Positions 1 to 7,287 of a stretch of 59,679 nt of DNA are shown here, in pieces; the stretch's first letter is position 1, and each line of letters starts with the position of its first letter. The position numbers were made by a program, and so were the translations under genes. Below the pieces are notes generated by a model. It saw only the letters and a list, made by a program, of their open reading frames with translations, was not told where the DNA came from and did not search any database. Source of the stretch: Eubacteriales Family XIII. Incertae Sedis bacterium. GTDB lineage: Bacteria; Bacillota; Clostridia; Peptostreptococcales; Anaerovoracaceae. The DNA is taken from assembly GCA_031272365.1 (NCBI GenBank), contig JAISTX010000047.1, positions 1 to 59,679 of the forward strand. The letters are read 5' to 3'.

Positions 1-212
1 GTCCACGCCTCGTCGCCGTCTTCCCACAGGTCGTTCCAGGCCGGCCCCGCGAACAGCGACGCGTCGTACTGCAGTCGGACCGAGGTCGTCCCCGCCGCCT
101 GCAGCGCGGCCGCCTCCTCCTGCCCCGCGCGCTCCTTTTGCCCGCCGAAGTACAGCCCGATGGCCAGCGCAATCCCACATACGCCTACGTAAGAAAGAAT
201 ACGAAGAAACAT
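1..212 (-). CDS. N-terminal part of a membrane-anchored hypothetical protein (runs off the left edge)
   Basis: The frame is open from an ATG at 212 to the window edge, giving 70 residues. The start is set by a strong GGAGAGGTG ribosome site about 3-12 bases upstream. The first 22 residues are hydrophobic (MFLRILSYVGVCGIALAIGL), followed by a charged Gln/Glu/Ala stretch, so this is an N-terminal membrane anchor or signal peptide with an extracytoplasmic part. The visible remainder shows no domain I recognise, and the function is unknown. It is transcribed leftwards, away from the rest of the window. Confidence 0.65.
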   Translation of the reverse strand, partial: MFLRILSYVGVCGIALAIGLYFGGQKERAGQEEAAALQAAGTTSVRLQYDASLFAGPAWNDLWEDGDEAW

Positions 213-458
213 TTCATCACCTCTCCTTGACCGATAACACGTCAACTGCTGCGGCTCACCCTTAAAAAATCCGCATTTACATTGAAATGTTACAGCTATA
301 TTTCGAAAATTGCAATAGCCCTTGGATGCTATTTTTCTACGTGTTACAGCGAAAAATCAACCGCTTGCCCGTATCAATCATACAGCCCGCGCGTCAAGCC
401 CCTCGCCCGCCCCGATCGCCTTGGCGAAACCCTCCTTTGGGGTATTCAACAACAACAT

Positions 459-830
459 TCACAGAAACTCCTCATGCGGGTCCATGCGGCAGCCGTAGGC
501 GTCGATGATCGCGGAGAGCTTCTCGTACAGGGCGTCGTCCTCGAAAGCGAGCTCCCCCGGCGGTGCCTCGTTGATGTAGATCTTGAAGAGGGGCTTCCCC
601 TCCGCTTCGAGCCGCCGCAGCATCCCTACGAAGCCGGGATCCGCGAGCGCAGGCCCGTTGATGCACGCGAATACGACGGCCGCCCCGCGCCGCACCTCCT
701 CCGGCACATCCAGCTCGCACACGACCCTGGCGTAGTACGTCAGCTCCACGAATAGATCGAACGACTCGTTGCATTCGCGGGCCTCCAGCAAGGCATAGGG
801 ACGGCTCAGTTTTTCTTTCGAAGGTATCAC
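459..830 (-). CDS. Conserved-looking hypothetical protein coupled to the ATPase gene
   Basis: The protein has 123 residues and starts at a GTG that overlaps the TGA of the upstream ATPase gene by four bases (GTGA at 827-830). The pair is probably translated in a coupled way and may act together. It is soluble and acidic, with no signal peptide or membrane segment, and no motif I recognise. The tight coupling suggests a partner or effector of the ATPase, but that is inference only. The stop is TGA. Codon use resembles the neighbouring genes. Confidence 0.6.
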   Translation of the reverse strand: MIPSKEKLSRPYALLEARECNESFDLFVELTYYARVVCELDVPEEVRRGAAVVFACINGPALADPGFVGMLRRLEAEGKPLFKIYINEAPPGELAFEDDALYEKLSAIIDAYGCRMDPHEEFL

Positions 831-2269
831 TGGAACAGATCCTCCATCACGACTTCCGACTGCGCCGCGTAGCGGTATTTGTTGTGTTTGACGCCGTAGG
901 TCGTCACAAAGGTGGTGTGCAGCGTCTTGTTCGTTTTCGTCTCGGCGGCGAACGCCCGCGCCTTGCTCTCGAGCTTCGCGCAGTATGCCTTGTCAATCTC
1001 GAACTCCCGCGTCGAAAATTTCATTTCGCAGAGGTTGATCACGCGGTCCGCGCGGTCGAGGACGAGGTCGATCTGCGCGCCGCCGGGCGTGCCGGCCGCG
1101 CTGCGCCAGGCCGAGCTGTTCACCACGATCCCGCCGATGCCGAGCGCTTGCCGGATTTGCTGGACGTGCGCAAGGCATACTTGCTCAAACGCGTAGCCGC
1201 GCCACGCGTTCTGCGCGCCGCCGCCGTACCCGTTCGCCCAGAAATTTGGGTCGGTCACCTTCCCGTCGGCGATGAAGCGGTGGTAGAACAGGGTGTACGG
1301 ATCCGACAGCTGGTAGACCGCCCCCTTCCCCCTTTTTCCGAACGCCTGATATTTCCGCACAAACCCGCAAAGCGCCAGATCCTCCAGCGCCTCCGTCAGA
1401 TGCCCGTTGTTGGCCACGCCGGAAGCCTTCACGATTTCCTCCCGGGTCAACCCCGCGGCCTTGGACGCAAGTGCCCGGACGATGCGGTGGTGGTTTTCCG
1501 AATCCCGGAACAGCGTGGCGAAAAGGCTCCGATACTCGCCGCGCAGCAACGCATCCTCGCCGAAGCACAGGAGGTCCACGTTTTGCGCGAGCCCGTATTT
1601 CTTCTCGAACAGATCCAGGTAAAACGGGATCCCGCCGAATATCATATAGCTCTCCACCATTTGATAGCGCCCCATCACGATGCCGCGATCCTCGAAGTAT
1701 GCTTCCGTTTCCGCGAGCGTGAACGGCGCGAGGTGCATCCGCTTCGTGACGCGGTTGAAAAGCCCGCCGGTATTTTCAAATAATTTTTTCACGATCCAGG
1801 ACGTCGCCGACCCGCATGCGATGAGCAGGATGTCCGGCCGCGACGAAGCGAAGCTGTTCCAGAAATACTCAAAGGCGGACAGGAAGCCGGATCCCGGCGT
1901 GTCGAGCCAGGGCATCTCGTCGATGAAGATCACCTTCTTCCCTGTGCCCTTCGTGTTTTCAATCAGCTGTTCCAATTGCAGGAACGCGTCAAACCAATTG
2001 TCCTTGCGCTCGATGCCCCTGCCCCCGTATTTGACCAGGGCTTCATGGAAGGCCGAAAGCTGCTTGCCCAAAGCCTCCGTCGGCCTTTCGTCTTCGTCCT
2101 CGTTCTTGCGCCCTGTGCAATAGAAGCAAAACCCGTTTTCGAAGACCTCCTTGACCAAAAACGTCTTGCCCACGCGCCGGCGCCCGTACACGACCACAAA
2201 CTCCGGTTTCTTCGACTCCTGATAAGATCTCAATGCCGCAATCTCTTGTTTTCTGCCGACAATATGCAT
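827..2269 (-). CDS. AAA-type ATPase of the archaeal ATPase/DUF234 family with nuclease-like C-terminus
   Basis: The protein has 480 residues. The N-terminal P-loop domain has Walker A GRRRVGKT near residue 30 and Walker B IFIDEMPW near residue 115. This architecture matches the widespread ATP-binding proteins with an archaeal-ATPase domain followed by a winged-helix part and a C-terminal DUF234 region. The C-terminus carries a D...E-x-K pattern (QIDLVLDR, then CEMKF) typical of PD-(D/E)XK nuclease-like folds. The biological role of the family is poorly defined; it is often multicopy, with suspected defence or mobile functions. A GGAG ribosome site lies upstream of the ATG. The start is about 30 bases from the first of two 43-bp repeats that may control it. 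The downstream gene overlaps by four bases. Confidence 0.82.
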   Translation of the reverse strand: MHIVGRKQEIAALRSYQESKKPEFVVVYGRRRVGKTFLVKEVFENGFCFYCTGRKNEDEDERPTEALGKQLSAFHEALVKYGGRGIERKDNWFDAFLQLEQLIENTKGTGKKVIFIDEMPWLDTPGSGFLSAFEYFWNSFASSRPDILLIACGSATSWIVKKLFENTGGLFNRVTKRMHLAPFTLAETEAYFEDRGIVMGRYQMVESYMIFGGIPFYLDLFEKKYGLAQNVDLLCFGEDALLRGEYRSLFATLFRDSENHHRIVRALASKAAGLTREEIVKASGVANNGHLTEALEDLALCGFVRKYQAFGKRGKGAVYQLSDPYTLFYHRFIADGKVTDPNFWANGYGGGAQNAWRGYAFEQVCLAHVQQIRQALGIGGIVVNSSAWRSAAGTPGGAQIDLVLDRADRVINLCEMKFSTREFEIDKAYCAKLESKARAFAAETKTNKTLHTTFVTTYGVKHNKYRYAAQSEVVMEDLFQ

Positions 2270-2290
2270 TCCGATTTTCTCCGCTTTCCA

Positions 2291-2333
2291 AAACGACGGG
2301 CTAAATGTACAGAAAAATATATAGATTTAGCCC
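2291..2333. repeat. 43-bp direct repeat, copy 1, containing a 9-bp inverted repeat
   Basis: This is near-identical to 2411-2453 (one mismatch, at base 6), exactly 120 bp apart. Inside it GGGCTAAAT (2298-2306) and ATTTAGCCC (2325-2333) form perfect 9-bp inverted arms around an 18-base AT-rich spacer. It lies in the divergent region between the ATPase gene and the sigma-54 activator gene, so it is a candidate operator pair. It could instead be a mobile-element footprint. Confidence 0.85.
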
Positions 2334-2410
2334 GATCAATCACGCATTTATATTGAACAGAATAACATATATTCGCAAAAAATCAATGGATTTCGTTATT
2401 GTAAAATAAG

Positions 2411-2453
2411 AAACGTCGGGCTAAATGTACAGAAAAATATATAGATTTAGCCC
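2411..2453. repeat. 43-bp direct repeat, copy 2, containing a 9-bp inverted repeat
   Basis: This is the second copy of the 2291-2333 repeat. The arms are GGGCTAAAT (2418-2426) and ATTTAGCCC (2445-2453). It ends about 30 bases upstream of the -35 box proposed for the activator gene, so a bound protein could influence that promoter. Confidence 0.85.
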
Positions 2454-2485
2454 ACTGATTTTTTCTTCCTCTTCGCCTCCCGGCT

Positions 2486-2514
2486 TTGATTTTTTCGTTT
2501 TTTTGCGCTATACT
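2486..2514 (+). promoter_or_regulatory. Probable sigma-A promoter of the sigma-54 activator gene
   Basis: TTGATT at 2486-2491, a 17-base spacer and TATACT at 2509-2514. The predicted transcript starts near 2521, about 45 bases before the ATG at 2565. Confidence 0.6.
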
Positions 2515-2564
2515 CTTTTCCTATTCATTGTGGGCAAACAGTTTTGCATGAGGAGATTGGTTTG

Positions 2565-4283
2565 ATGGAGGAGTCCGTGCATGGCGGCAATCTAACCGAG
2601 AATTTCCTGAACGGTATTTTCTTTACAAACGCCGCGTTTCTTGTCGAGTATTTTTATATCTCGAAAGACTCCCTGGCGGCCATCCGCAGCGAGGACGTGG
2701 TCGGCAGGAGCATCTTCGACGTGTTCCCGGAGCTGAGCGACTGCACGTGCGCGATCGACGAAGACGTGATCCGCCAGCTGGAGTACGACGGCAGCCCGAT
2801 CTTCGTGCGCGTGATCCACGACGTCAGCCAGAAGGCGGACGGCACGCCCGAGTCCACCTACATCTTCATCGTCTACGACAGCCGCGTGATCTCGCTCGCG
2901 TCGGAGCTCGACAACACGAAGCGCGTGCTCGCGGAGCTGCAGGAGATCATCGAGAACTCCTTCGACGGCATCCTCGTGACGGACGGCAAGGGCAACGTGC
3001 TGCTCATGAACGATTCGTACGTGCGCAACACCAACCTCCAGCGCGAGGAGCTGATGGGGCACAATATGCGCGAGTTCATCAACCCGGTCTGGATGAAGGA
3101 CTCGGTGGCGCTCATGGTCATCGAGCAGCGGCGGGCGATCTCGATGCACCACACGACCAGGCACGGCAAAAACATCATGGTCACGGGCGTGCCGATCTTC
3201 GACGAGAAGGAGCGCATCAAGAAGGTCGTGCTGAACTCGCGGGACATCTCCGAGATCTACGAGCTGCGCGAGGAGCTGTCGAAGGCGAAGGAGATGGAGC
3301 GGCTGTTCTTCGACGCGTCGCGCGAGCCGGATGACCTGGTCTCGCCGGGCATGGGGGAGATCGTCGCGGCGGACCAGAAGACGCGCCAGCTGTTCCAGAT
3401 CGGGGAGAAGATCGCAAACTTCAACACGACGGTCCTCATCACGGGCGAGTCCGGCGCGGGCAAGGACGTGCTCGCAAACTTCATCCACAAGAGCAGCGCC
3501 CTCCGGAGCGCCAACCCCTTCATCGCCGTCAACTGCGGCGCGATCCCCGAGAACCTCATGGAGTCCGAGCTCTTCGGCTACGAGGAGGGCGCCTTCACGG
3601 GCGCGGTCCGGGGCGGCAAGGTCGGCCTCATCGAGGCGGCGGAGGGCGGCACGCTCTTCCTCGACGAGATCTCCGAGCTCGACCTCAACCTGCAGGTGAA
3701 GCTGCTGCGCGCGCTCGAGACGACGTCGATCATGCGCCTCGGCTCGCAGAAGATCATCCCCGTCGACTTCCGCGTCATCGCGGCGACGAACAAGGACCTG
3801 AAGGAGCAGGTGGCGGCCGGCCTCTTCCGCGAGGACCTGTACTACCGCCTCAGCGTGATCGGCATCGAGATCCCGCCGCTGCGCGAGCGCCCGAAGGACA
3901 TCGACATGCTGACCATCCGCTTCCTCCGGCACTACAACAAGCTGTACGGCCTCGACAAGAAGATCACCTACGAGGTCCTGAAGATGCTCGAGGAGTACCC
4001 GTGGCCGGGCAACATCCGCGAGCTGAAAAACGTCATCGAGAACATGGTCGTGCTGAGCAACAACGAATATCTGCAGCTCGACGACCTGCCGTGGATCAGC
4101 GGCGACCTCGCCCGCCGCGCCGAAGAGAAGAGGGGCGGCACCCTCCAGGAGCAGATGGAGGCCTACGAGCGCGAGGTCCTCCGCAACGCGCAACGCAAAT
4201 ACGGATCCAGCCGCAAGATGGCGGAGGCGCTCGAAGTCGACCAGTCCACTATTATTCGCAAAATGAAGAAGCTGAAAATATAG
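2565..4283 (+). CDS. Sigma-54-dependent transcriptional activator with two PAS-like domains
   Basis: The protein has 572 residues. The start is the ATG with AGGAG nine bases upstream; an in-frame TTG at 2544 has no ribosome site. Two PAS-like sensory regions (about 15-115 and 120-240) precede an AAA+ domain with Walker A GESGAGKD at 294-301, the sigma-54 contact loop GAFTGA at 342-347, and Walker B GGTLFLDEI. The C-terminus is a helix-turn-helix of the TyrR/RocR type. The protein opens sigma-54 promoters in response to an unknown signal sensed by the PAS domains. Matching -24/-12 promoters lie just downstream in front of mttB and mtbB, so it is the likely methylamine regulator. It ends in TAG, only 14 bases before the mttB promoter. 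Confidence 0.92.
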   Translation: MEESVHGGNLTENFLNGIFFTNAAFLVEYFYISKDSLAAIRSEDVVGRSIFDVFPELSDCTCAIDEDVIRQLEYDGSPIFVRVIHDVSQKADGTPESTYIFIVYDSRVISLASELDNTKRVLAELQEIIENSFDGILVTDGKGNVLLMNDSYVRNTNLQREELMGHNMREFINPVWMKDSVALMVIEQRRAISMHHTTRHGKNIMVTGVPIFDEKERIKKVVLNSRDISEIYELREELSKAKEMERLFFDASREPDDLVSPGMGEIVAADQKTRQLFQIGEKIANFNTTVLITGESGAGKDVLANFIHKSSALRSANPFIAVNCGAIPENLMESELFGYEEGAFTGAVRGGKVGLIEAAEGGTLFLDEISELDLNLQVKLLRALETTSIMRLGSQKIIPVDFRVIAATNKDLKEQVAAGLFREDLYYRLSVIGIEIPPLRERPKDIDMLTIRFLRHYNKLYGLDKKITYEVLKMLEEYPWPGNIRELKNVIENMVVLSNNEYLQLDDLPWISGDLARRAEEKRGGTLQEQMEAYEREVLRNAQRKYGSSRKMAEALEVDQSTIIRKMKKLKI

Positions 4284-4296
4284 GCTGCGCCGGGTC

Positions 4297-4314
4297 TTGG
4301 CACGTCCTTTGCAT
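4297..4314 (+). promoter_or_regulatory. Sigma-54 promoter of mttB
   Basis: TTGGCACGTCCTTTGCAT matches the -24/-12 consensus almost perfectly. GG is at 4299-4300 and GC at 4311-4312, with the required 10 bases between them. It lies 38 bases upstream of the mttB ATG and just after the activator gene. Confidence 0.9.
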
Positions 4315-4351
4315 ACCTCAAGAATCATCAGGCATTGAAGGAGGTGGACGC

Positions 4352-5830
4352 ATGTTCAATAACAATTACAAGGATCTTTCGTTTGGCTACTCCGTGATGA
4401 GCGTGGACGACTTGCAGGCGCTGCACGACGCGACGCTCACGCTGATGGGCGAGTACGGCGTGCGCGTGTTCGGCGAGGAGGCGCACGAGTACTACCGGGC
4501 GGCGGGCTGCGAGGTGGACGCGGAGGCGAATATGGTGAAGTTCCCGGCGAACCTCGTCAACGACTGCATCGGCTCGGCGCCGGCCGAGTACACGATGTAC
4601 GGGCGGACGCCGGACAACGATCTGCATTGCGGCGGCAAGAACGTGATCATCACAAATTTCACGACGGGCATCGAGATCCAGGACATCGAGACGGGGGAGC
4701 GGCGCGAGACGACGCTCCAGGATCTGTGCGACATCACGCGCTTCATCGACGGCATCCCGGAGATCCAGCGCATCACGCTGCCCGTCGCGGCCACGGACGT
4801 GGAGCCGGAGATCAAGGAGCTGTACGAGGCGGAGGCGCTGTTCAACAACACCTCGAAGCATTTCTCGCAGCACTGCGAGGGCAAGGACAACATCCGGCGC
4901 TACCTCGAGATGGCGGCGCTCGTGGCGGGCGGCGCGGACAAGCTGAAGGAGCGGCCGATCATCTCGAGCGGCGCGTGCCCGAACAGCCCGCTGGAGCTCC
5001 ACGAGACGGGCGCGGAGATCATCATCGAGATGGCGAAGGCGGGCGTGCCCGTCAACATCCTGTCGATGGGGCTGTGCGGCGGCACGACGCCGGTCACGCT
5101 CGCCGGCACGATCCTCACGACCAATTGCGAGATCCTCGCGGGCGTCGTCCTGTCGCAGCTCGCGGCGAAGGGCGCGCCCGTGTGCTACGGGAGCTCGACG
5201 ACGATCATGGACCTGAAGCTCGCGACGTCGCCCGTCGGCGCGCCGGAGCACGCCATGGTGGGCGCGGCGGTCTCGGAGATCGGCAAATACTACGGCATCC
5301 CGACCTACGTCGGCGGGACGTAGGGGGACAGCAAAGTCATAGACGCGCAGATCGGCCACGAGAAGACCATGAGCACGCTCCTCCCGGCCATTGCGGGGAG
5401 TAGCATCATATACGGCGCTGGGATGCTGGATATGGGGATGACCATGAGCTACGAACAGCTGCTGATCGACGCGGAGATCATCAAGATGACAAGGCGCATC
5501 ATGGAGGGGATCCGGTTCAACGACGACACGCTGGCCGTGAAGGTGATCGAGGCGGTAGGGCCCGCCGGCGAATACCTCGGGCAGCGGCACACGTTGAAAT
5601 ACATGCGCCAGGAGACGTCGACCAGCACGCTCATCGAGCGGCGGATGTACGAGTCGTGGGAGCGCGACGGGCGCAAGGACATGGCGCAGCGCGCGCACGA
5701 GGAGGCTGTCAAGCTGCTTGCTTCACACCAGCCGGCGCCGCTCGAGCCGGGCGTCGCGAAGGCGATCCACGCGATCGTCGAGGAGGCTGCGGCGGAGCTC
5801 GCCGAGAAGAAGGCCTTCAGAGCAAAGTGA
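4352..5830 (+). CDS. mttB: Trimethylamine:corrinoid methyltransferase with an in-frame amber (pyrrolysine) codon
   Basis: The protein has 492 residues when TAG at 5321-5323 is read as pyrrolysine (residue 324). The frame before it ends ...YVGGT and continues without a break as GDSKVIDAQIG and 168 further family-like residues to a TGA. In known MttB proteins Pyl sits at this point (about residue 334 of roughly 495), so the total length and the amber position fit. The enzyme moves a methyl group from trimethylamine to the Co(I) of a corrinoid protein (MttC), leaving dimethylamine. A strong AAGGAGGTG site and a sigma-54 promoter precede it. No corrinoid protein gene is adjacent, which is unusual. 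The last 14 bases overlap the end of the convergent LarA-like gene. An ordinary gene finder would split this gene in two. Confidence 0.95.
5321..5323 (+). other. In-frame UAG codon read as pyrrolysine in mttB
   Basis: TAG at codon 324 of mttB. The reading frame continues for 168 residues with clear MttB similarity, and the flanking motif (GGT-Pyl-GDSKVID) is that of the active-site Pyl of the family. Confidence 0.93.
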
Positions 5831-7046
5831 ATCTTTCGGGGTTTTTTCGGATGAAAGGGAGGAGGTTCTCGGAGACGAGGATCTCCTCCACTTCGAGCGT
5901 GTTTTTGATGCGCACGATGCGGCAGGACGCGGGCTCGCCGCCCCAAAATTTGACGGCGGCCGCGATGGCCTCCTTCTCGTCCGCCATCGCGGGCGGGAGC
6001 GCGGCGCACACGAGGTTGCCGCTCGCGATCGCGTTGGCGTAGGTCGATTCGAAGTCCATCTTTTCGAGCACGGCTTTCGTCGTGATGTCCGCGAAGCCGA
6101 CGCCGAGCGCGTTGCCGTGCGTCTCCTCGGTGAGATCCAGAATCACCATGAGCGCGGATTTCGGGATGCCGGGCTTCTCCGCCTTCGGGCCGAAGCGCCC
6201 GACGATGTTTGGGTCGATGCCCGCGCCGGAGATGTTCTTGCCGATCTTCTCGACGATGAGCACGTCGATCTCGGGGATGAAAAGGCGCGCCATGCGCCGT
6301 TCGGCGTCCGCGAAGATCCGCGGCTCCTCGGCGAGGATGCGCGCCGCCGGGATCGCCTCGACATAGGCCGTGCGGTCCGCGGCGTTCTCGACGATTGCGA
6401 GGCCGAAGCCGATCGTGCTCTTTTCGAAGACGAGCGCCGCCGCCTCCGGGATGAGCGCGTGGAACGCGTCGAAGCCGGCCCGGTGCATCGTCACGCAGCC
6501 GTGGTGGTTGCCGAGCCCGATCGCGGCCATCTTGCACAGCCCGCTCTCGACCGGCCCGTTGAAATCCGTGTGGGGCTTGACGCGGTTGATCAGCACCGTC
6601 ATGTCGGCCTCTTCGAGCGCGACGCGGTCGGTGAAGACTTCTACGCCGCCGCCCGTCCTCCCGATGAGAACCGTGTCCATGTCGCAGACGACGGGCGCGC
6701 CGACGCGCGCCTCCGTGATGCCGTAGCCGGCGAGCACCTCGCGCTGGCCCTCCGCGGTGCCGCCGCCGTGGCTGCCCATGGCCGCGATGACGAAGGGCTG
6801 TGCGCCCCGCTCTTTCAGGCATTCCACCACGGTGCGCACGATCTCCTCGAGGCGGCTGATGCCCCGGCTGCCGACCGCCACGGCCACCTTCTGGCCTGCG
6901 CGGATAAGGCCCGCGATGTCAGGCGCGGACAGCGCCGCGCGCACGCCTGCTTCGAGGTCCTCTATCTCCTCCTTGTCGAAGAGCTGTCGCACGCGCGCCA
7001 TGGCGGGGAGTCTTACGTTCAAATCGTCTTCCAGCAAAATAGGCAT
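5817..7046 (-). CDS. LarA-like (DUF2088, lactate racemase N-terminal family) protein
   Basis: The protein has 409 residues, close to LarA length (about 420). It shows family landmarks: MGSHGGGTAEGQ near residue 90 and KPHTDFNGPVESGLCKM with a downstream GLGNHHG. LarA proteins are nickel-pincer 2-hydroxyacid racemases or epimerases. This one belongs to the divergent group with GSHGG rather than the LarA GxHR signature, so lactate racemase activity should not be assumed. It is encoded antisense between the two Pyl genes. Its end overlaps the mttB end by 14 bases, and its start faces the mtbB control region. A 2-hydroxyacid epimerase would suit the (R)-2-hydroxyacyl-CoA dehydratase encoded downstream, but that link is inference. 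No larB, larC or larE is in the window. Confidence 0.75.
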   Translation of the reverse strand: MPILLEDDLNVRLPAMARVRQLFDKEEIEDLEAGVRAALSAPDIAGLIRAGQKVAVAVGSRGISRLEEIVRTVVECLKERGAQPFVIAAMGSHGGGTAEGQREVLAGYGITEARVGAPVVCDMDTVLIGRTGGGVEVFTDRVALEEADMTVLINRVKPHTDFNGPVESGLCKMAAIGLGNHHGCVTMHRAGFDAFHALIPEAAALVFEKSTIGFGLAIVENAADRTAYVEAIPAARILAEEPRIFADAERRMARLFIPEIDVLIVEKIGKNISGAGIDPNIVGRFGPKAEKPGIPKSALMVILDLTEETHGNALGVGFADITTKAVLEKMDFESTYANAIASGNLVCAALPPAMADEKEAIAAAVKFWGGEPASCRIVRIKNTLEVEEILVSENLLPFIRKNPERFTLL

Positions 7047-7081
7047 AGCGTTATTCTATACCATGCACCAAACGCCGTCCG

Positions 7082-7097
7082 TAGGCAATTTTGCCTA
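7082..7097. promoter_or_regulatory. Palindrome and related half-sites, candidate activator-binding sites
   Basis: TAGGCAATTTTGCCTA has perfect 7-base arms around TT. A degenerate copy lies at 7115-7129 (ATGCAATTTTGCCAA) and a half-site TTGCCTA at 7155-7161. All sit about 55-135 bases upstream of the mtbB -24 element, the normal distance for sigma-54 activator sites. They also lie just upstream of the divergent LarA-like gene. Confidence 0.55.
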
Positions 7098-7214
7098 AAG
7101 CGGCTCGCGGGGTGATGCAATTTTGCCAACGATTTTTTTGAAATCGCGGTTTTTTTGCCTATGCGGCCACAAGATTGTAATGGTTCTGAAATTTCCAAAA
7201 ACTTTTTTCTCGGG

Positions 7215-7232
7215 TTGGAACGGAACTTGCAA
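7215..7232 (+). promoter_or_regulatory. Sigma-54 promoter of mtbB and possibly the whole downstream operon
   Basis: TTGGAACGGAACTTGCAA has GG at 7217-7218 and GC at 7229-7230 with exactly 10 bases between, close to the -24/-12 consensus. It lies 56 bases upstream of the mtbB ATG. Confidence 0.87.
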
Positions 7233-7287
7233 ATACCATTTCTCACGGCAGAGAGATGGAACCTGTTTCATTGGGAAGGAGGCTGTG

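Noticed and set aside
4281..4283. TAG of the sigma-54 activator read as another Pyl codon
   Set aside because: The helix-turn-helix is complete at that point, and read-through would add only about 37 residues running through the mttB promoter and start, with no sign of a conserved domain.
2592..4328. Long antisense open frame opposite the activator gene
   Set aside because: Its product is an Arg/Leu/Asp/Val-rich shadow of a high-GC gene with no domain. The plus-strand frame has full family motifs. Similar long shadows opposite other genes were dropped for the same reason.
4352..5323. mttB read as a truncated gene or pseudogene ending at TAG 5321
   Set aside because: The frame continues with family sequence to full length, and the amber lies at the known Pyl position. 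The same is seen independently in mtbB.
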